Assembly: GCA_046347625.1 (NCBI GenBank)
Contig: JAXMFU010000001.1
Location: 372,001-436,000, forward strand
Reading direction: 5' to 3'
DNA length: 64,000 nucleotides
Source of the DNA: CAIMUS01 sp046347625
GTDB taxonomy: Bacteria > Pseudomonadota > Gammaproteobacteria > Competibacterales > Competibacteraceae
A program made the translations under genes and the position numbers. Positions 48,533-58,244 of the stretch are shown one piece after another. A model generated the notes under the pieces. It was not told where the DNA came from and searched no databases. It saw only the letters and a list, made by a program, of their open reading frames with translations. The stretch's first letter is position 1. Every line of letters starts with the position of its first letter.

Positions 48533-49513
48533 ATGCAGACGCCTGTTCCACGAGGAGAGCCAAAACTGTTGGATCAGGTACGGGACCTGATTCGCCTCAA
48601 GCACTACAGTATCCGCACCGAACAGGCTTATCTGAGCTGGATCAGGCGTTTCATTCTGTTCCATCACAAGCGGCATCCCAAGGAGATGGGTAAACCCGAA
48701 ATCGAGGCTTTTCTGACTCATTTGGCCGTTCAGGAGAACGTGGCGGCCTCCACTCAGAATCAGGCGATGAACGCCATCCTGTTTCTCTACCGCTACGTGC
48801 TGAAGCAGGACCTCGATTGGCTGGAGGACGTCACTCGTGCCAAAAGACCCGCCCGTCTGCCCGTGGTTTTGACTGTGTCGGACGTTCAGGCGGTGCTGGC
48901 CCGGCTGGAAGGTCAATACTGGGTGATGGCCAGCCTGCTATATGGTTCCGGCTTGAGACTGATGGAATGCCTGCGCCTGCGCGTCCAGGATCTGGAATTG
49001 ACCCGGCGGGAACTCATCGTGCGCGATGGCAAGGGCGCCAAGGATAGAATCACCCTGCTGCCTGACAAGCTGATACAACCCCTGCAAACTCAGTTGGAAC
49101 GGGTCAAAGCACTCCATCAACAGGACCTGCAACAGGGTTTCGGTGCGGTTTATTTACCGGATGCGCTGGAACGCAAATATCCCAATGCCAACCGGGAGTG
49201 GGCCTGGCAATATGTGTTTCCCGCCGACAAGCGTTCTATCGATCCGCGCTCTGGAGTGGAACGCCGCCATCATCTGGGAGAAACCGCTTTGCAGCAGGCG
49301 GTACGCAATGCCGTTCGCCAGGCCGGCATCGATAAACCCGCGAGTTGTCATACCTTGCGCCATAGCTTCGCGACTCATCTGCTGGCCAATGGCTACGATA
49401 TCCGCACCGTGCAGGAATTATTGGGCCATAAAGATGTGCGCACCACGATGATTTATACCCACGTCCTCAATCGGGGCGGTAAAGGCGTGCGCAGTCCGTT
49501 GGATGGTTTTTAA
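48533..49513 (+). CDS. intI: Integron integrase IntI
   Basis: A 326-residue tyrosine recombinase that excises and inserts cassettes at attC and attI. It has the core-binding domain (LDQVRDLIRLKHYSIRTEQA), the catalytic Arg in GSGLRLMECLRLRV, HTLRHSFATHLL, LLGHKDVRTTMIYTHV (His and Tyr), and the integron-specific insert FPADKRSIDPRSGVERRHHL that reads folded attC. The ATG at 48533 follows GGAGATATACGC; the TTG at 48503 is less likely. It diverges from the cassettes, the classic integron layout. No mutation is visible, so it may be active. Confidence 0.96.
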   Translation: MQTPVPRGEPKLLDQVRDLIRLKHYSIRTEQAYLSWIRRFILFHHKRHPKEMGKPEIEAFLTHLAVQENVAASTQNQAMNAILFLYRYVLKQDLDWLEDVTRAKRPARLPVVLTVSDVQAVLARLEGQYWVMASLLYGSGLRLMECLRLRVQDLELTRRELIVRDGKGAKDRITLLPDKLIQPLQTQLERVKALHQQDLQQGFGAVYLPDALERKYPNANREWAWQYVFPADKRSIDPRSGVERRHHLGETALQQAVRNAVRQAGIDKPASCHTLRHSFATHLLANGYDIRTVQELLGHKDVRTTMIYTHVLNRGGKGVRSPLDGF

Positions 49514-49581
49514 TTCATCTTAAGCCGAGGCATTTTCTCCAGGTCCGATTTTTGCCTCTTTATCGTCGTCCTCCAGGCCGC

Positions 49582-52212
49582 TCAAAGTCGCAGGCTGACA
49601 TGCCGCAAACCGGGATCGTCGGGTTTGATTTTAATGGTAAATCCCAACGCCCGGTCCAGTTGCAGCATGGGTTCGTTCTCCTGGAGGACTTCGCCGTAGA
49701 CCTCGCGGATCCCGCGCGCCCGCGCGTAATCGAGAATCCGCCGCATCAACAGCGAACCCAGGCCCAACCGCATCCACATGCGATCGACAATGATCGAATA
49801 TTCCGCCTGGTCATTATCCGGATCGGCGCTGAGCGTGACCATGCCGTAGACTTCGGCTTTCCCCGGCAAGCCCGGACCGACCGCCGCCAGGGCCATCTCG
49901 CGGTCATAATCGATCTGAGTCAGGCGGGCCGCCATGTCGTGCGACAACTCGCGGATGGGCTGAAAGAAACGCAGCCGCAAATCCTCCGGCGAAGCGCGCT
50001 GTACCAGCGCCTGCAAGGCCGGCTCATCCTCCGGCAGAATCGGCCGCAACAGCACGGTGCGGCCATCGGGCAGTTCACAGGTTTCTTCCAGTTGCTTGGG
50101 GTAAGGCCGGATGGCCAGCCGGCGCGTGGCGGCAGGCTCGCAGGGTGCCAGCCGCACCTGGGCATCCAGCGCCAGGACGCCCTGGGCATTGGCACGAAGC
50201 GGATTGATGTCCAATTCCACCAATTCACCCAGATCGATCACCATTTGCGAAACCTTGATCAGGGTCAGGGCCAAGGCATTGAGATCCGCCCGTCGCAGTA
50301 GGCTGTAGCGCAACAGTTCATAGATCCGGGTCTGATACATGATTTCCCGGGCAAGGTGCATGTTGAGCGGCGGCAGACCATAGGCAATATCATTGATGAC
50401 CCGGGCCTCGGCGCCGCCCTGACCGAAGTAAACGATCGGCCCGAAGTGACCGCCGGGACGTACCCCCAGGGTGATATCATAGGCGCCGTCCCGGTATTCC
50501 ATGGGCTGGACCAGGAATCCCTCCGTTTGCATGGCGGGCGCCACATTGCGCAGCCTGATCAACATGGCCTCGGCCGTCTGTCGCACCGCCTCGGGCGTGT
50601 TCAAGTAGCTCGCCACCCCGCCGATCTGGTATTTGCTCTCGAGATCCGACGACAGAATCTTCAAGGTGACCGGCCGGCCCAGGTTTGCGGCCATCTCGGC
50701 GGCACTGCCAGGGGATTTGGCGATCAGCGAGTCCACCACCGGAATACAGTAGGCCGCCAGCAGTTGCAGAGCTTCGAACTCGTTAAGCCGATTCCGTCCT
50801 TCCGCCAGGGCCTGGGCGATAATATGCCGGGCGACTTCGGTATAGGGGGTAAATTCCTCCGGCAGGGAGGGTGGTGTTTCCATCAGCAACTGTTGATTGC
50901 GCTTGTACTGTACCAGGCGCATAAACGCCTGAACGGCGCCGGTGGCGGTTTCGTAGGTAGGAATCTGCTGGCTCATGGTCAGGCGGCGGGCCGCCTCGCC
51001 GGCGGTCGGACCCGAAAAACTGGCCAGCAGACAGCGGCGGGCGCCATGCAGGTGTTGAACCAGGGTCTCCGCCACGGGCAGGGCCTCGCTCAGGGCGCTG
51101 GGCGCCTTGATCACGAGCACACCGTCCACCCCCGGATCGCGCAGGGTTAAATCCAGCGCTCGATCATAACCGGCGGCACCGGCGTGATCGCCCAGATCCA
51201 CCGGGTTGACGAAAGTGCTCGAGGGATTAGTCAGGTCTTCCAGACCTTCCTGGGTGGCTTGGGACAACTGCGCCAGCCGCCCACCGAATTGATACAACGT
51301 ATCGCTGGCCAGCAGACTCAAGCTACGGCTGTTGCTTACGATGGCCAGCCGATCGTTGCGTACCAGCTTGGCGGCCGGCAGGGCCTCCACCAGATTGAAT
51401 AATTCATGCCAATCATCCACCCGTAAGATGCCCGCCCGGCGAAAGGCCGCCGCATAGACCGCATCATCGACGCTGTCATCGGCATAGCGGCGGGGCTTAA
51501 GGACAATGACCGGCTTGATGCGTGCCGCCCGGCGGGCTGCCGACATGAATTTGCGGGCGTCGCGGATCGCTTCCAGATAGAGCAAAATGGCGCGGGTGCG
51601 GTAATCATTCGTCAAATAATCCAGGACATCGGCATAATCCACATCCAAGGCGGCGCCGATATTGATCACATAGCTGAAACCGAAGCCGTGATAGTTGCCC
51701 CAATCCAGCGCCGCCTGGGCGATGCTGCTGGATTGGGTGACAAAGGCGGCATGGCCCGCCAGCGGCCGGAACCGGCTGACACTGGCGTGCAGGCCGGCGA
51801 TCGGTACGCTCAGTTCGGGGCAGTCGGGTCCGAGTACCCGCAGCAGATAGGGTTTGGCGGCATTCAGGATAGCCTGATACAGCGGCGTGCCTTCGCCGGT
51901 AGTGCCGGGCTCGGCCTCGCTGACGATCATGGCGGCGCGAGCGCCACGGGCACCCAATTGCGCCAATAGTGCGGGCACCTCGGTCAGTGGCGCATTGACC
52001 ACCGCCAAATCCGGTGCCAAGGGCAAACTGGCGATGTCGGGATAGGTCAAGGCGCCTTCCAACGCCCGGCGCTCAGGGTCGACCGGCATGACCGGACCCT
52101 TGAAGCCGCCGCTCATCAGATTGCGGGCAATGATGACTTCGCTGGTGCCACCCCGGCAAATCAGGGTAATGGCCTCAGGCTTGAACAAGGCATCGAGGTT
52201 ACGGACAGTCAT
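49582..52212 (-). CDS. Pat-like acyl-CoA synthetase (NDP-forming)-GNAT fusion, copy 1
   Basis: An 876-residue protein. Residues 1-700 match the alpha and beta parts of NDP-forming acyl-CoA synthetases (FKPEAITLICRGGTSEVIIA, GPDCPELSVPIAGL, ATP-grasp part with VTLKILSSDLESKYQIGGV). Residues 720-876 are a GNAT acetyltransferase (LRPILPEDEPALQALVQRAS, LGLGSLLMRRILDYARARGI). This is the layout of Pat/PatZ protein lysine acetyltransferases. The SHTGALAG motif with the phospho-His of active synthetases reads DDSVDDA here, so the synthetase part is probably a sensor only. The ATG at 52212 aligns with the start of copy 2. Confidence 0.88.
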   Translation of the reverse strand: MTVRNLDALFKPEAITLICRGGTSEVIIARNLMSGGFKGPVMPVDPERRALEGALTYPDIASLPLAPDLAVVNAPLTEVPALLAQLGARGARAAMIVSEAEPGTTGEGTPLYQAILNAAKPYLLRVLGPDCPELSVPIAGLHASVSRFRPLAGHAAFVTQSSSIAQAALDWGNYHGFGFSYVINIGAALDVDYADVLDYLTNDYRTRAILLYLEAIRDARKFMSAARRAARIKPVIVLKPRRYADDSVDDAVYAAAFRRAGILRVDDWHELFNLVEALPAAKLVRNDRLAIVSNSRSLSLLASDTLYQFGGRLAQLSQATQEGLEDLTNPSSTFVNPVDLGDHAGAAGYDRALDLTLRDPGVDGVLVIKAPSALSEALPVAETLVQHLHGARRCLLASFSGPTAGEAARRLTMSQQIPTYETATGAVQAFMRLVQYKRNQQLLMETPPSLPEEFTPYTEVARHIIAQALAEGRNRLNEFEALQLLAAYCIPVVDSLIAKSPGSAAEMAANLGRPVTLKILSSDLESKYQIGGVASYLNTPEAVRQTAEAMLIRLRNVAPAMQTEGFLVQPMEYRDGAYDITLGVRPGGHFGPIVYFGQGGAEARVINDIAYGLPPLNMHLAREIMYQTRIYELLRYSLLRRADLNALALTLIKVSQMVIDLGELVELDINPLRANAQGVLALDAQVRLAPCEPAATRRLAIRPYPKQLEETCELPDGRTVLLRPILPEDEPALQALVQRASPEDLRLRFFQPIRELSHDMAARLTQIDYDREMALAAVGPGLPGKAEVYGMVTLSADPDNDQAEYSIIVDRMWMRLGLGSLLMRRILDYARARGIREVYGEVLQENEPMLQLDRALGFTIKIKPDDPGLRHVSLRL

Positions 52213-52243
52213 CGTCAACAGGTCCTGTATCTAGGCATAACCT

Positions 52244-52318
52244 GTAGGCGCGGCGCCCTCGCCGCAAGCAACCCGGTAATGCCACGGTCGATAATCGCGG
52301 CGAGGGCGCCGCGCCTAC
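52244..52318. repeat. Inverted repeat between the two Pat-like genes
   Basis: GTAGGCGCGGCGCCCTCGCC and its inverted partner GGCGAGGGCGCCGCGCCTAC form a REP-like hairpin that could end transcription or stabilise the upstream message. Confidence 0.8.
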
Positions 52319-52341
52319 CTCCTAAGCAGGGATATACCCGG

Positions 52342-54984
52342 TCATCGATCCTGCAGTTTAAGAGACACCATCACCAGTTCGGGATCGTCGGCGCAACGGG
52401 TCAGGGTAAAGCCCAGGACTTCGTCGATGCGCAGCATTCTATCGTTTTCATACAAGACTTCACCGACGATCTCGCGGGTGCCGGCGGCACGGGCGTAGTT
52501 GATAATCCGACGCATCAGCATCGGCCCCAGCCCCATCCCGGTCATATTATGGTCCACAAAAATGGCATATTCCGCCTTATCGTTATCGGGATCGGCATTG
52601 ACCCGCACCACCCCGTAGATATCCGCTTCGCCGGGTAGAGCCGGTGCTGTGACCACCAAGGCCATCTCCCGGTTGTAATCGATCTGGGTCAGGCGGGCGG
52701 CCATAGTATGGGGTAATTCGCGCAGCGGCTGAAAAAAGCGCATCCGCAAATCTTCCGGCGGGGTACGACGCACCAGGGCCTGCAGGGGCGGTTCGTCTTC
52801 CGGCAGGATGGGACGGATAATGAACTCTCGACCATCGGGCAGGCTGAAATGTTCTTCCAATTCCTTGGGATAGGGGCGGATCGCCAGGCGGTCGGCGGGC
52901 TTGCCGGCAAACGGCGCCACCCGGACGCGCGCATCCAAGGCCAGCACTCCACCGGCGCCGGCTCGCAGCGGGTTAATATCGAGTTCGACGATTTCACCCA
53001 GGTCGATCACCATCTGCGAGACTTTAAGCAGCGTCAGCGCCAGGGCATCCAGATCCACCTTGCGCAGCAGGCTGTCCCGCAATACCGGATAGATCCGAGT
53101 CTGGGCCATCATTTCATGGGCCAGATTCATATTCAAAGGCGGCAGGCCATAAGCGATATCGTCTATCACCTCGGCCTCGGTGCCGCCCTGGCCGAAGTAG
53201 ATCACCGGCCCGAAAGGACCGCCGAAACGCACGCCCAGGGTAATGGCAAAAGCATTACCGCGGTATTCCATCGGCTGCAGCAGAAAGCCGTCGATCCGGG
53301 CCGTCGGCGCCAGTTCCCGTACCCGTTGCAGCAGCGCTTCGGCCCCTTCGCGTACCACTTGGGGCGAATCCAAATAGCGCATCACTCCATCGACCCGATA
53401 TTTATGGGGAATATCGGGGGACATGATCTTCAATGCCACCGAGCGCTCCAGCCGAGCGGCAACCTCCGCCGCCTCGCCGGGGTCGGCGGCCTTGTGAAAC
53501 TGCACCACCGGAATTCCGTAAGCCGTTAATAACTGCATAGCCCCGATTTCGTCGAGCTTGCCGGAACCCCTTTCCAACGCCTGGGTAATAATCCGCCGCG
53601 CCACCTCGGTGTCGGGAGTAAAGGCTTCCGGTATGGAAGACGGGGTTTGGATCAGCAGTTCCTGATTGCGTTTATGCTGGACCAGATGCATAAACGCCCT
53701 TACCGCCTCGTCCGAGGTTTCGTAGGTAGGGATCTGCTTCTGCATGGTACGGTGACGGGCCGGCTGACCGGCGAGCGGACCGACAAAGCTGACAATGATG
53801 CAGCGGGTCGTACGCGCCTGGCGTTGAATGATGGCGTCGGCAACCTGGATGGGATCGGTAAAGGGACCGGGGGCATTGATCACCACTACGCCGTCCACGC
53901 TGCGATCCTGCAGCAGAATATCCAGCGCCTTGCCATAGAGTTCTCCACCGGCCGCATCGCCCAGTTCGACCGGATTGACCGGGCTGAGCAGCAGACCCGG
54001 CAGCGCGCGCAGGCTCTGCTGGGTGTCCTCGGCCAATAGTGCCAGCCGGCCACCGTAATGATCCAAGGTATCCACTGCCAGCAGGCTCAGACTATGGCTG
54101 TTGCTCAAGATGGCCAGCCGGTCATTACCGACGGACTGGGCGGCGGCCAGCGTTTCCACCAGGGTAAACAGCTCATGGCGGTCGCTGACCCTGAGGATAC
54201 CGGCCCGCCGGAACGCGGCTTCATACACCGCATCACCGGTATTGCCATGGGTATGACGGCGGGGTTTGAGTGCAATCACCGGCTTGACGCGAGCGGCGCG
54301 TCGTGCGGCCGACATAAACTTGCGCGGATTGGGAATCTGCTCCAGATAGAGCAGAATGCCGCGGCTGCGCAAATCCGTGGTCAGGTAGTCCAGAATATCG
54401 GCAAGATCGACATCGATCGCCGCACCCAAACTGAGCAGATGGCTGAAACCTATTCCCAGATGGATGCCCCAGTCCAGTCCGGCCCGGGCGACGGCGGCAG
54501 GCTGCGTGATAAAGGCGGCGTAGCCATCGGTCGGCCGATACCGGCTTAAGGTGGCATTCAAGCCGGTGGTGGGCACCGCGACCCCCAGGCAATCCGGGCC
54601 GACCACCCGCAGCAGATACGGTTTGGCGGCGGCCAGGATGGCCTGTTGCAGCGCCTGCCGTTCGCCGGCTTCCAGCGAGTGACCGCCATCACTGACGATC
54701 AGCGCCGCGCGGGTGCCGCGCTCGCCCAGTTGCCCGATCAAGGCCGGTATCGCCTGGAGCGGTAAGGAAATCACCGCCAGATCCGGAGTCAGGGGAAGAC
54801 CGGCCACCTCAGGATAGGTCAATACCCCTTCCAGGGCCTGACGGTTGCCGATCATCGGCATTACCGGTCCGGCGAATTCGGCATTCAGCAGATTGCGCAT
54901 CAACAGCCGGTCGCTCTCGCTGCCGGTGCCGCAAAGCGCGATGGAACGGGGTTTAAAGAGGTATTCAAGATTGCGGACGGTCAT
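52342..54984 (-). CDS. Pat-like acyl-CoA synthetase (NDP-forming)-GNAT fusion, copy 2
   Basis: An 880-residue paralogue of the preceding gene, similar over its whole length (MTVRNLEYLFKPRSIALCGT; GPDCLGVAVPTTGLNATLSR; GNAT part LRMRFFQPLRELPHTMAARL, GLGPMLMRRIINYARAAGT). The phospho-His region is again atypical (RRHTHGNTGDAVYEAAF). Two adjacent copies imply a duplication followed by divergence, perhaps to acetylate different targets or respond to different acyl-CoA levels. It lies upstream of copy 1 on the same strand, with a 130-base gap holding a hairpin. Confidence 0.88.
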   Translation of the reverse strand: MTVRNLEYLFKPRSIALCGTGSESDRLLMRNLLNAEFAGPVMPMIGNRQALEGVLTYPEVAGLPLTPDLAVISLPLQAIPALIGQLGERGTRAALIVSDGGHSLEAGERQALQQAILAAAKPYLLRVVGPDCLGVAVPTTGLNATLSRYRPTDGYAAFITQPAAVARAGLDWGIHLGIGFSHLLSLGAAIDVDLADILDYLTTDLRSRGILLYLEQIPNPRKFMSAARRAARVKPVIALKPRRHTHGNTGDAVYEAAFRRAGILRVSDRHELFTLVETLAAAQSVGNDRLAILSNSHSLSLLAVDTLDHYGGRLALLAEDTQQSLRALPGLLLSPVNPVELGDAAGGELYGKALDILLQDRSVDGVVVINAPGPFTDPIQVADAIIQRQARTTRCIIVSFVGPLAGQPARHRTMQKQIPTYETSDEAVRAFMHLVQHKRNQELLIQTPSSIPEAFTPDTEVARRIITQALERGSGKLDEIGAMQLLTAYGIPVVQFHKAADPGEAAEVAARLERSVALKIMSPDIPHKYRVDGVMRYLDSPQVVREGAEALLQRVRELAPTARIDGFLLQPMEYRGNAFAITLGVRFGGPFGPVIYFGQGGTEAEVIDDIAYGLPPLNMNLAHEMMAQTRIYPVLRDSLLRKVDLDALALTLLKVSQMVIDLGEIVELDINPLRAGAGGVLALDARVRVAPFAGKPADRLAIRPYPKELEEHFSLPDGREFIIRPILPEDEPPLQALVRRTPPEDLRMRFFQPLRELPHTMAARLTQIDYNREMALVVTAPALPGEADIYGVVRVNADPDNDKAEYAIFVDHNMTGMGLGPMLMRRIINYARAAGTREIVGEVLYENDRMLRIDEVLGFTLTRCADDPELVMVSLKLQDR

Positions 54985-55081
54985 AACTGAGTAGCCTTGG
55001 TGAGGAGCCTGCCTGGCGCGGACGGGCGCTTACCGGTCCGACCTGTTCATGGGCCGGATCGGCCAAGCACCAAGCCGGCGC

Positions 55082-57235
55082 TTAACCATTCCAGTTTACT
55101 GCAAGCGGTATCGAAGAAGATGTAGTCCGTACCATCAGAAAAGCCTCCCGGAGGGTCTCCCGGAGTATATCCGGGGCGATGGGCTTGGCCAAAAACTTGA
55201 AGACGGCGCACTCGTTGATCGCGGCGATCAAATTATCCAGCTCGCTGTAACCGCCCATGGCGATCCGCAGGGTGCCGGGATAGAGTTTGCGCACGCGCTT
55301 GAGAAAATCGATCCCACTCATGTCCGGCATGAACAGATCGGAGATCACGACCTGTGTCGGATACCCCGTCAGCAATTCCAGACCGGCGCGGCCATTGGCG
55401 GCGGTCAGCACCCGATAGCCCTCGCGGTGCAGAAGTTGCTCCAAAAGGTTGAGAATTTCGGGATCGTCATCCACCACCAACACGGTGGGGGTCTGCGCTT
55501 CCGATACGGGTCGATAAACCTCCCAGCGAACATGCTTTTCCAGCCAGCATTTTGCCTCCCCGGCCGGAAGCGGGCGGGAAAAGTAATAGCCTTGCATTTC
55601 ATCGCAATCCCGCGAACGCAGGAAGGTCAGTTGGGCATCCGTCTCTACACCCTCGGCCACGACCCGCAGATTCATACTATGCGCCATGGCAATGACCGCC
55701 AGGGCGATAGCGGCATCATCAGGATCGAAGGAAATATCCTGGACGAACGAGCGATCGATCTTAAGCCGGTCGATCGGCAAGCGTTTGAGAGAGTTCAGCG
55801 AGGAGTAACCGGTGCCGAAATCATCGATCGCCAGTTTGATGCCCATGTCCTTGAGGGTGCGCAATATCCCCACGGCGCTGTTGACATCTTTCATCAGCAG
55901 GCTCTCGGTGATTTCCAGTTCCAGATAGCCGGGCTGTAGCCCGGTATCGCTTAGAATCCGTGCCACCAACCGGGTGAAATCGGGCTGCTCGAACTGTGCG
56001 ACCGATAGATTGACCGCCATTCGCAGGGGTGGCAGGCCCTGCCGCTGCCAGCTATTGGCCTGGGCGCAGGCGGTTCTCAGCACCCATTCCCCAATCGGGA
56101 CGATCAAGCCGCTTTCCTCCGCCAGTGGCACAAATTCAGCCGGTCCGACCAGCCCGTATTTCGGATGGCGCCAGCGGAGCAGTGCTTCGACCCCGAGGGT
56201 ACGCTGGTGCAGCAGATCCAACTGTGGCTGGTAATACAGCTCCAGTTCGCCACGTTCCAGCGCCCGGCGCAACTCGTTTTCCATGGCCAGGCGCTCGATG
56301 GCGCGGGCATTCATGTCCGCCGCATAAAAGCAAAACTCGTTGCGATTGCGTGCCTTGGCGCGATATAAGGCGATATCGGCGTTTTTCAGCAGGGTCTGGC
56401 CGTCTTCGCCATCCTTGGGAAACAGACTGATGCCGATACTGACGGTAATGAATACCTCGATCTCCTCCAATTTCAGGCCGGGCGCCAGCGCGCCCTGAAT
56501 CTTACGCGCCACCTTGGCCACCTGCTCATTCCATTGCCACCCTTCCAGCAGAACCACAAACTCATCGCCACCCAATCGCCCCAGCGTATCGCCGGCCCGC
56601 AGGCAATTCAGCAACCGTGTGGCCACCGCCTGCAACAAGGCATCCCCCAGGCTATGGCCCAGGGTATCGTTGATACGCTTGAAGTGATCCAGATCCAGTA
56701 ACAGCAGGGCGATGTTATGGCCACTGCGACGGCAGCGGGCAATGGCCTGTTTGAGCAGCGACTCCAGCAGCACTCGGTTAGGCAGTTGCGTCACCGGATC
56801 GTAACTGGCCAGTTGTGTCAACTGGGCGGCATAGCGGGTATGCTCGGTGACGTCCGTTAAAATCCCGATAAAATGCGTTACCCTACCCGACTCATCCTGT
56901 ACCGGTTCGAATCCCAGTTCATTCCAAAACAGGCTGCCATCCTTGCGATAGCTGCGCAGTACCACCCGGCAACCCCGCTGTTCCTGCAGCGCGGTGCGCA
57001 GTTCCTCGAGCACCGGTTGATAGCGGTCCTCGCCCTGTAAAAACTGATAGTTTTTCCCAATCACTTCCTGTTCCGGGTAACCGGTCATCTTGACAAACGC
57101 CGGATTGATATAAATGATCGGATTGTCCGCCTGTGTGGCATCGACAAGCATAATGCCATAACGGCTGGCCTCGACCACCTTCTTCCATAACCGGGCCGGT
57201 TGTTCTTCGCCACTGTCTTGCAGGGTATCGGCCAT
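55082..57235 (-). CDS. PAS-GGDEF-EAL-REC cyclic-di-GMP protein
   Basis: A 717-residue signalling protein. A PAS domain (about 15-135) has a LOV-like GKNYQFLQGEDR, but Tyr replaces the flavin-binding Cys, so it is not a classic LOV photosensor. Then GGDEF (about 150-310, RLGGDEF intact), EAL (about 325-570, VEALLRW and DDFGTGYSSL intact) and a C-terminal receiver (about 585-705, VVISDLFMPDMSG with the phospho-acceptor Asp). It could both make and break cyclic-di-GMP. It starts six bases after glk, suggesting one transcript with the sugar-phosphate genes. Confidence 0.93.
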   Translation of the reverse strand: MADTLQDSGEEQPARLWKKVVEASRYGIMLVDATQADNPIIYINPAFVKMTGYPEQEVIGKNYQFLQGEDRYQPVLEELRTALQEQRGCRVVLRSYRKDGSLFWNELGFEPVQDESGRVTHFIGILTDVTEHTRYAAQLTQLASYDPVTQLPNRVLLESLLKQAIARCRRSGHNIALLLLDLDHFKRINDTLGHSLGDALLQAVATRLLNCLRAGDTLGRLGGDEFVVLLEGWQWNEQVAKVARKIQGALAPGLKLEEIEVFITVSIGISLFPKDGEDGQTLLKNADIALYRAKARNRNEFCFYAADMNARAIERLAMENELRRALERGELELYYQPQLDLLHQRTLGVEALLRWRHPKYGLVGPAEFVPLAEESGLIVPIGEWVLRTACAQANSWQRQGLPPLRMAVNLSVAQFEQPDFTRLVARILSDTGLQPGYLELEITESLLMKDVNSAVGILRTLKDMGIKLAIDDFGTGYSSLNSLKRLPIDRLKIDRSFVQDISFDPDDAAIALAVIAMAHSMNLRVVAEGVETDAQLTFLRSRDCDEMQGYYFSRPLPAGEAKCWLEKHVRWEVYRPVSEAQTPTVLVVDDDPEILNLLEQLLHREGYRVLTAANGRAGLELLTGYPTQVVISDLFMPDMSGIDFLKRVRKLYPGTLRIAMGGYSELDNLIAAINECAVFKFLAKPIAPDILRETLREAFLMVRTTSSSIPLAVNWNG

Positions 57236-57241
57236 TACCTG

Positions 57242-58204
57242 TCAATCGGCCAGCGCTGCCGCCGCGCCGCGCAGCGCCGGATGCTTAGCGGTGATGACAT
57301 AGGTCGGTATGCCGGCCAGGTAGGTGCTGAAGCGTCCCTTGGCCTCGAACCGCGCCCGGAACGCCGAGCGCTCGAACATCACGCCCAGCCGCGGGACAAT
57401 CCCGCCCCCGATATAAATGCCTCCCAGGGCACCCAGGGTGACGGCCAGATTGCCCGCTGCGGTGCCCAAGGCGGCGCAGAAGATTTCCACCGCCTGGATA
57501 CAGAGCGGGCACTCGCCGGACAGCGCCTGGGCGGTGATCTGTGCCGGGGTCAATGCCAATGGTGGCGCGGCGGCCCGCTCCGCCAACACGCGATACAGAT
57601 TGATCAAACCCGGCCCGGACAACAGCCGCTCCCAGGACACATGGCCATAGTCCTGTTCCAGCCGACAGGCGATGGCCCATTCCAATTCGCTCGCCGGCGC
57701 AAAGGTGGCGTGGCCGCCTTCACTATGCAAAGGCACCCAGTGACCGCGAGCCCGGACCAAGCCCGAGACCCCGAGACCGGTGCCCGGCCCGATCAAACCG
57801 ATAGTCTTCTCGGCCACCGCTACGCCGCCACCCACCTGCCGGACTCCAGCGGCCGGTAGATGCGGCAGTGCCAAGGCCAGCGCGGTGAAATCGTTGAGCA
57901 GCACCAGGCGCTCCAATCCCAGACTTCGGCGGGTCGCTTCGATCGAAAAGGACCACCGTTCATTATTGGTCATTTTGACCTGGTCGCCCAGAATGGGCAT
58001 GGCCATCGCCAGCGCCGCCTGGGTCGGGAGCGGTTCCGGGCATTGTCCCAGATAAGCGGTGATGGCGGCGATAATATCCGGGTAATCGGCAACCGGCAGG
58101 ACCTGTTCCGCATAGACCCGGCCATCCGGCCGGGCCAGTGCAAAGCGGGCATTGGTACCGCCGATATCGCCTACCAGATAGGGTCTCTCCAAGGCTGTGG
58201 ACAT
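57242..58204 (-). CDS. glk: Glucokinase
   Basis: A 320-residue ROK-independent bacterial glucokinase that phosphorylates glucose with ATP. It has the phosphate-binding start YLVGDIGGTNARFALARPDG, LVLLNDFTALALALP, and GIYIGGGIVPRLG. Length is typical of proteobacterial Glk. It follows pgm by 40 bases and precedes the PAS-GGDEF-EAL-REC gene by six, so the three are probably cotranscribed. Confidence 0.94.
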   Translation of the reverse strand: MSTALERPYLVGDIGGTNARFALARPDGRVYAEQVLPVADYPDIIAAITAYLGQCPEPLPTQAALAMAMPILGDQVKMTNNERWSFSIEATRRSLGLERLVLLNDFTALALALPHLPAAGVRQVGGGVAVAEKTIGLIGPGTGLGVSGLVRARGHWVPLHSEGGHATFAPASELEWAIACRLEQDYGHVSWERLLSGPGLINLYRVLAERAAAPPLALTPAQITAQALSGECPLCIQAVEIFCAALGTAAGNLAVTLGALGGIYIGGGIVPRLGVMFERSAFRARFEAKGRFSTYLAGIPTYVITAKHPALRGAAAALAD

Positions 58205-58244
58205 CGAGCTATGCTCCCTTGGCCAGAGTGATTCCCAGCCGCAC

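Noticed and set aside
49552..50301. Long plus-strand frames opposite the Pat-like, glk, pgm and aldolase genes
   Set aside because: They are shadows with skewed composition (Gln, His, Arg, Gly) and no domain.
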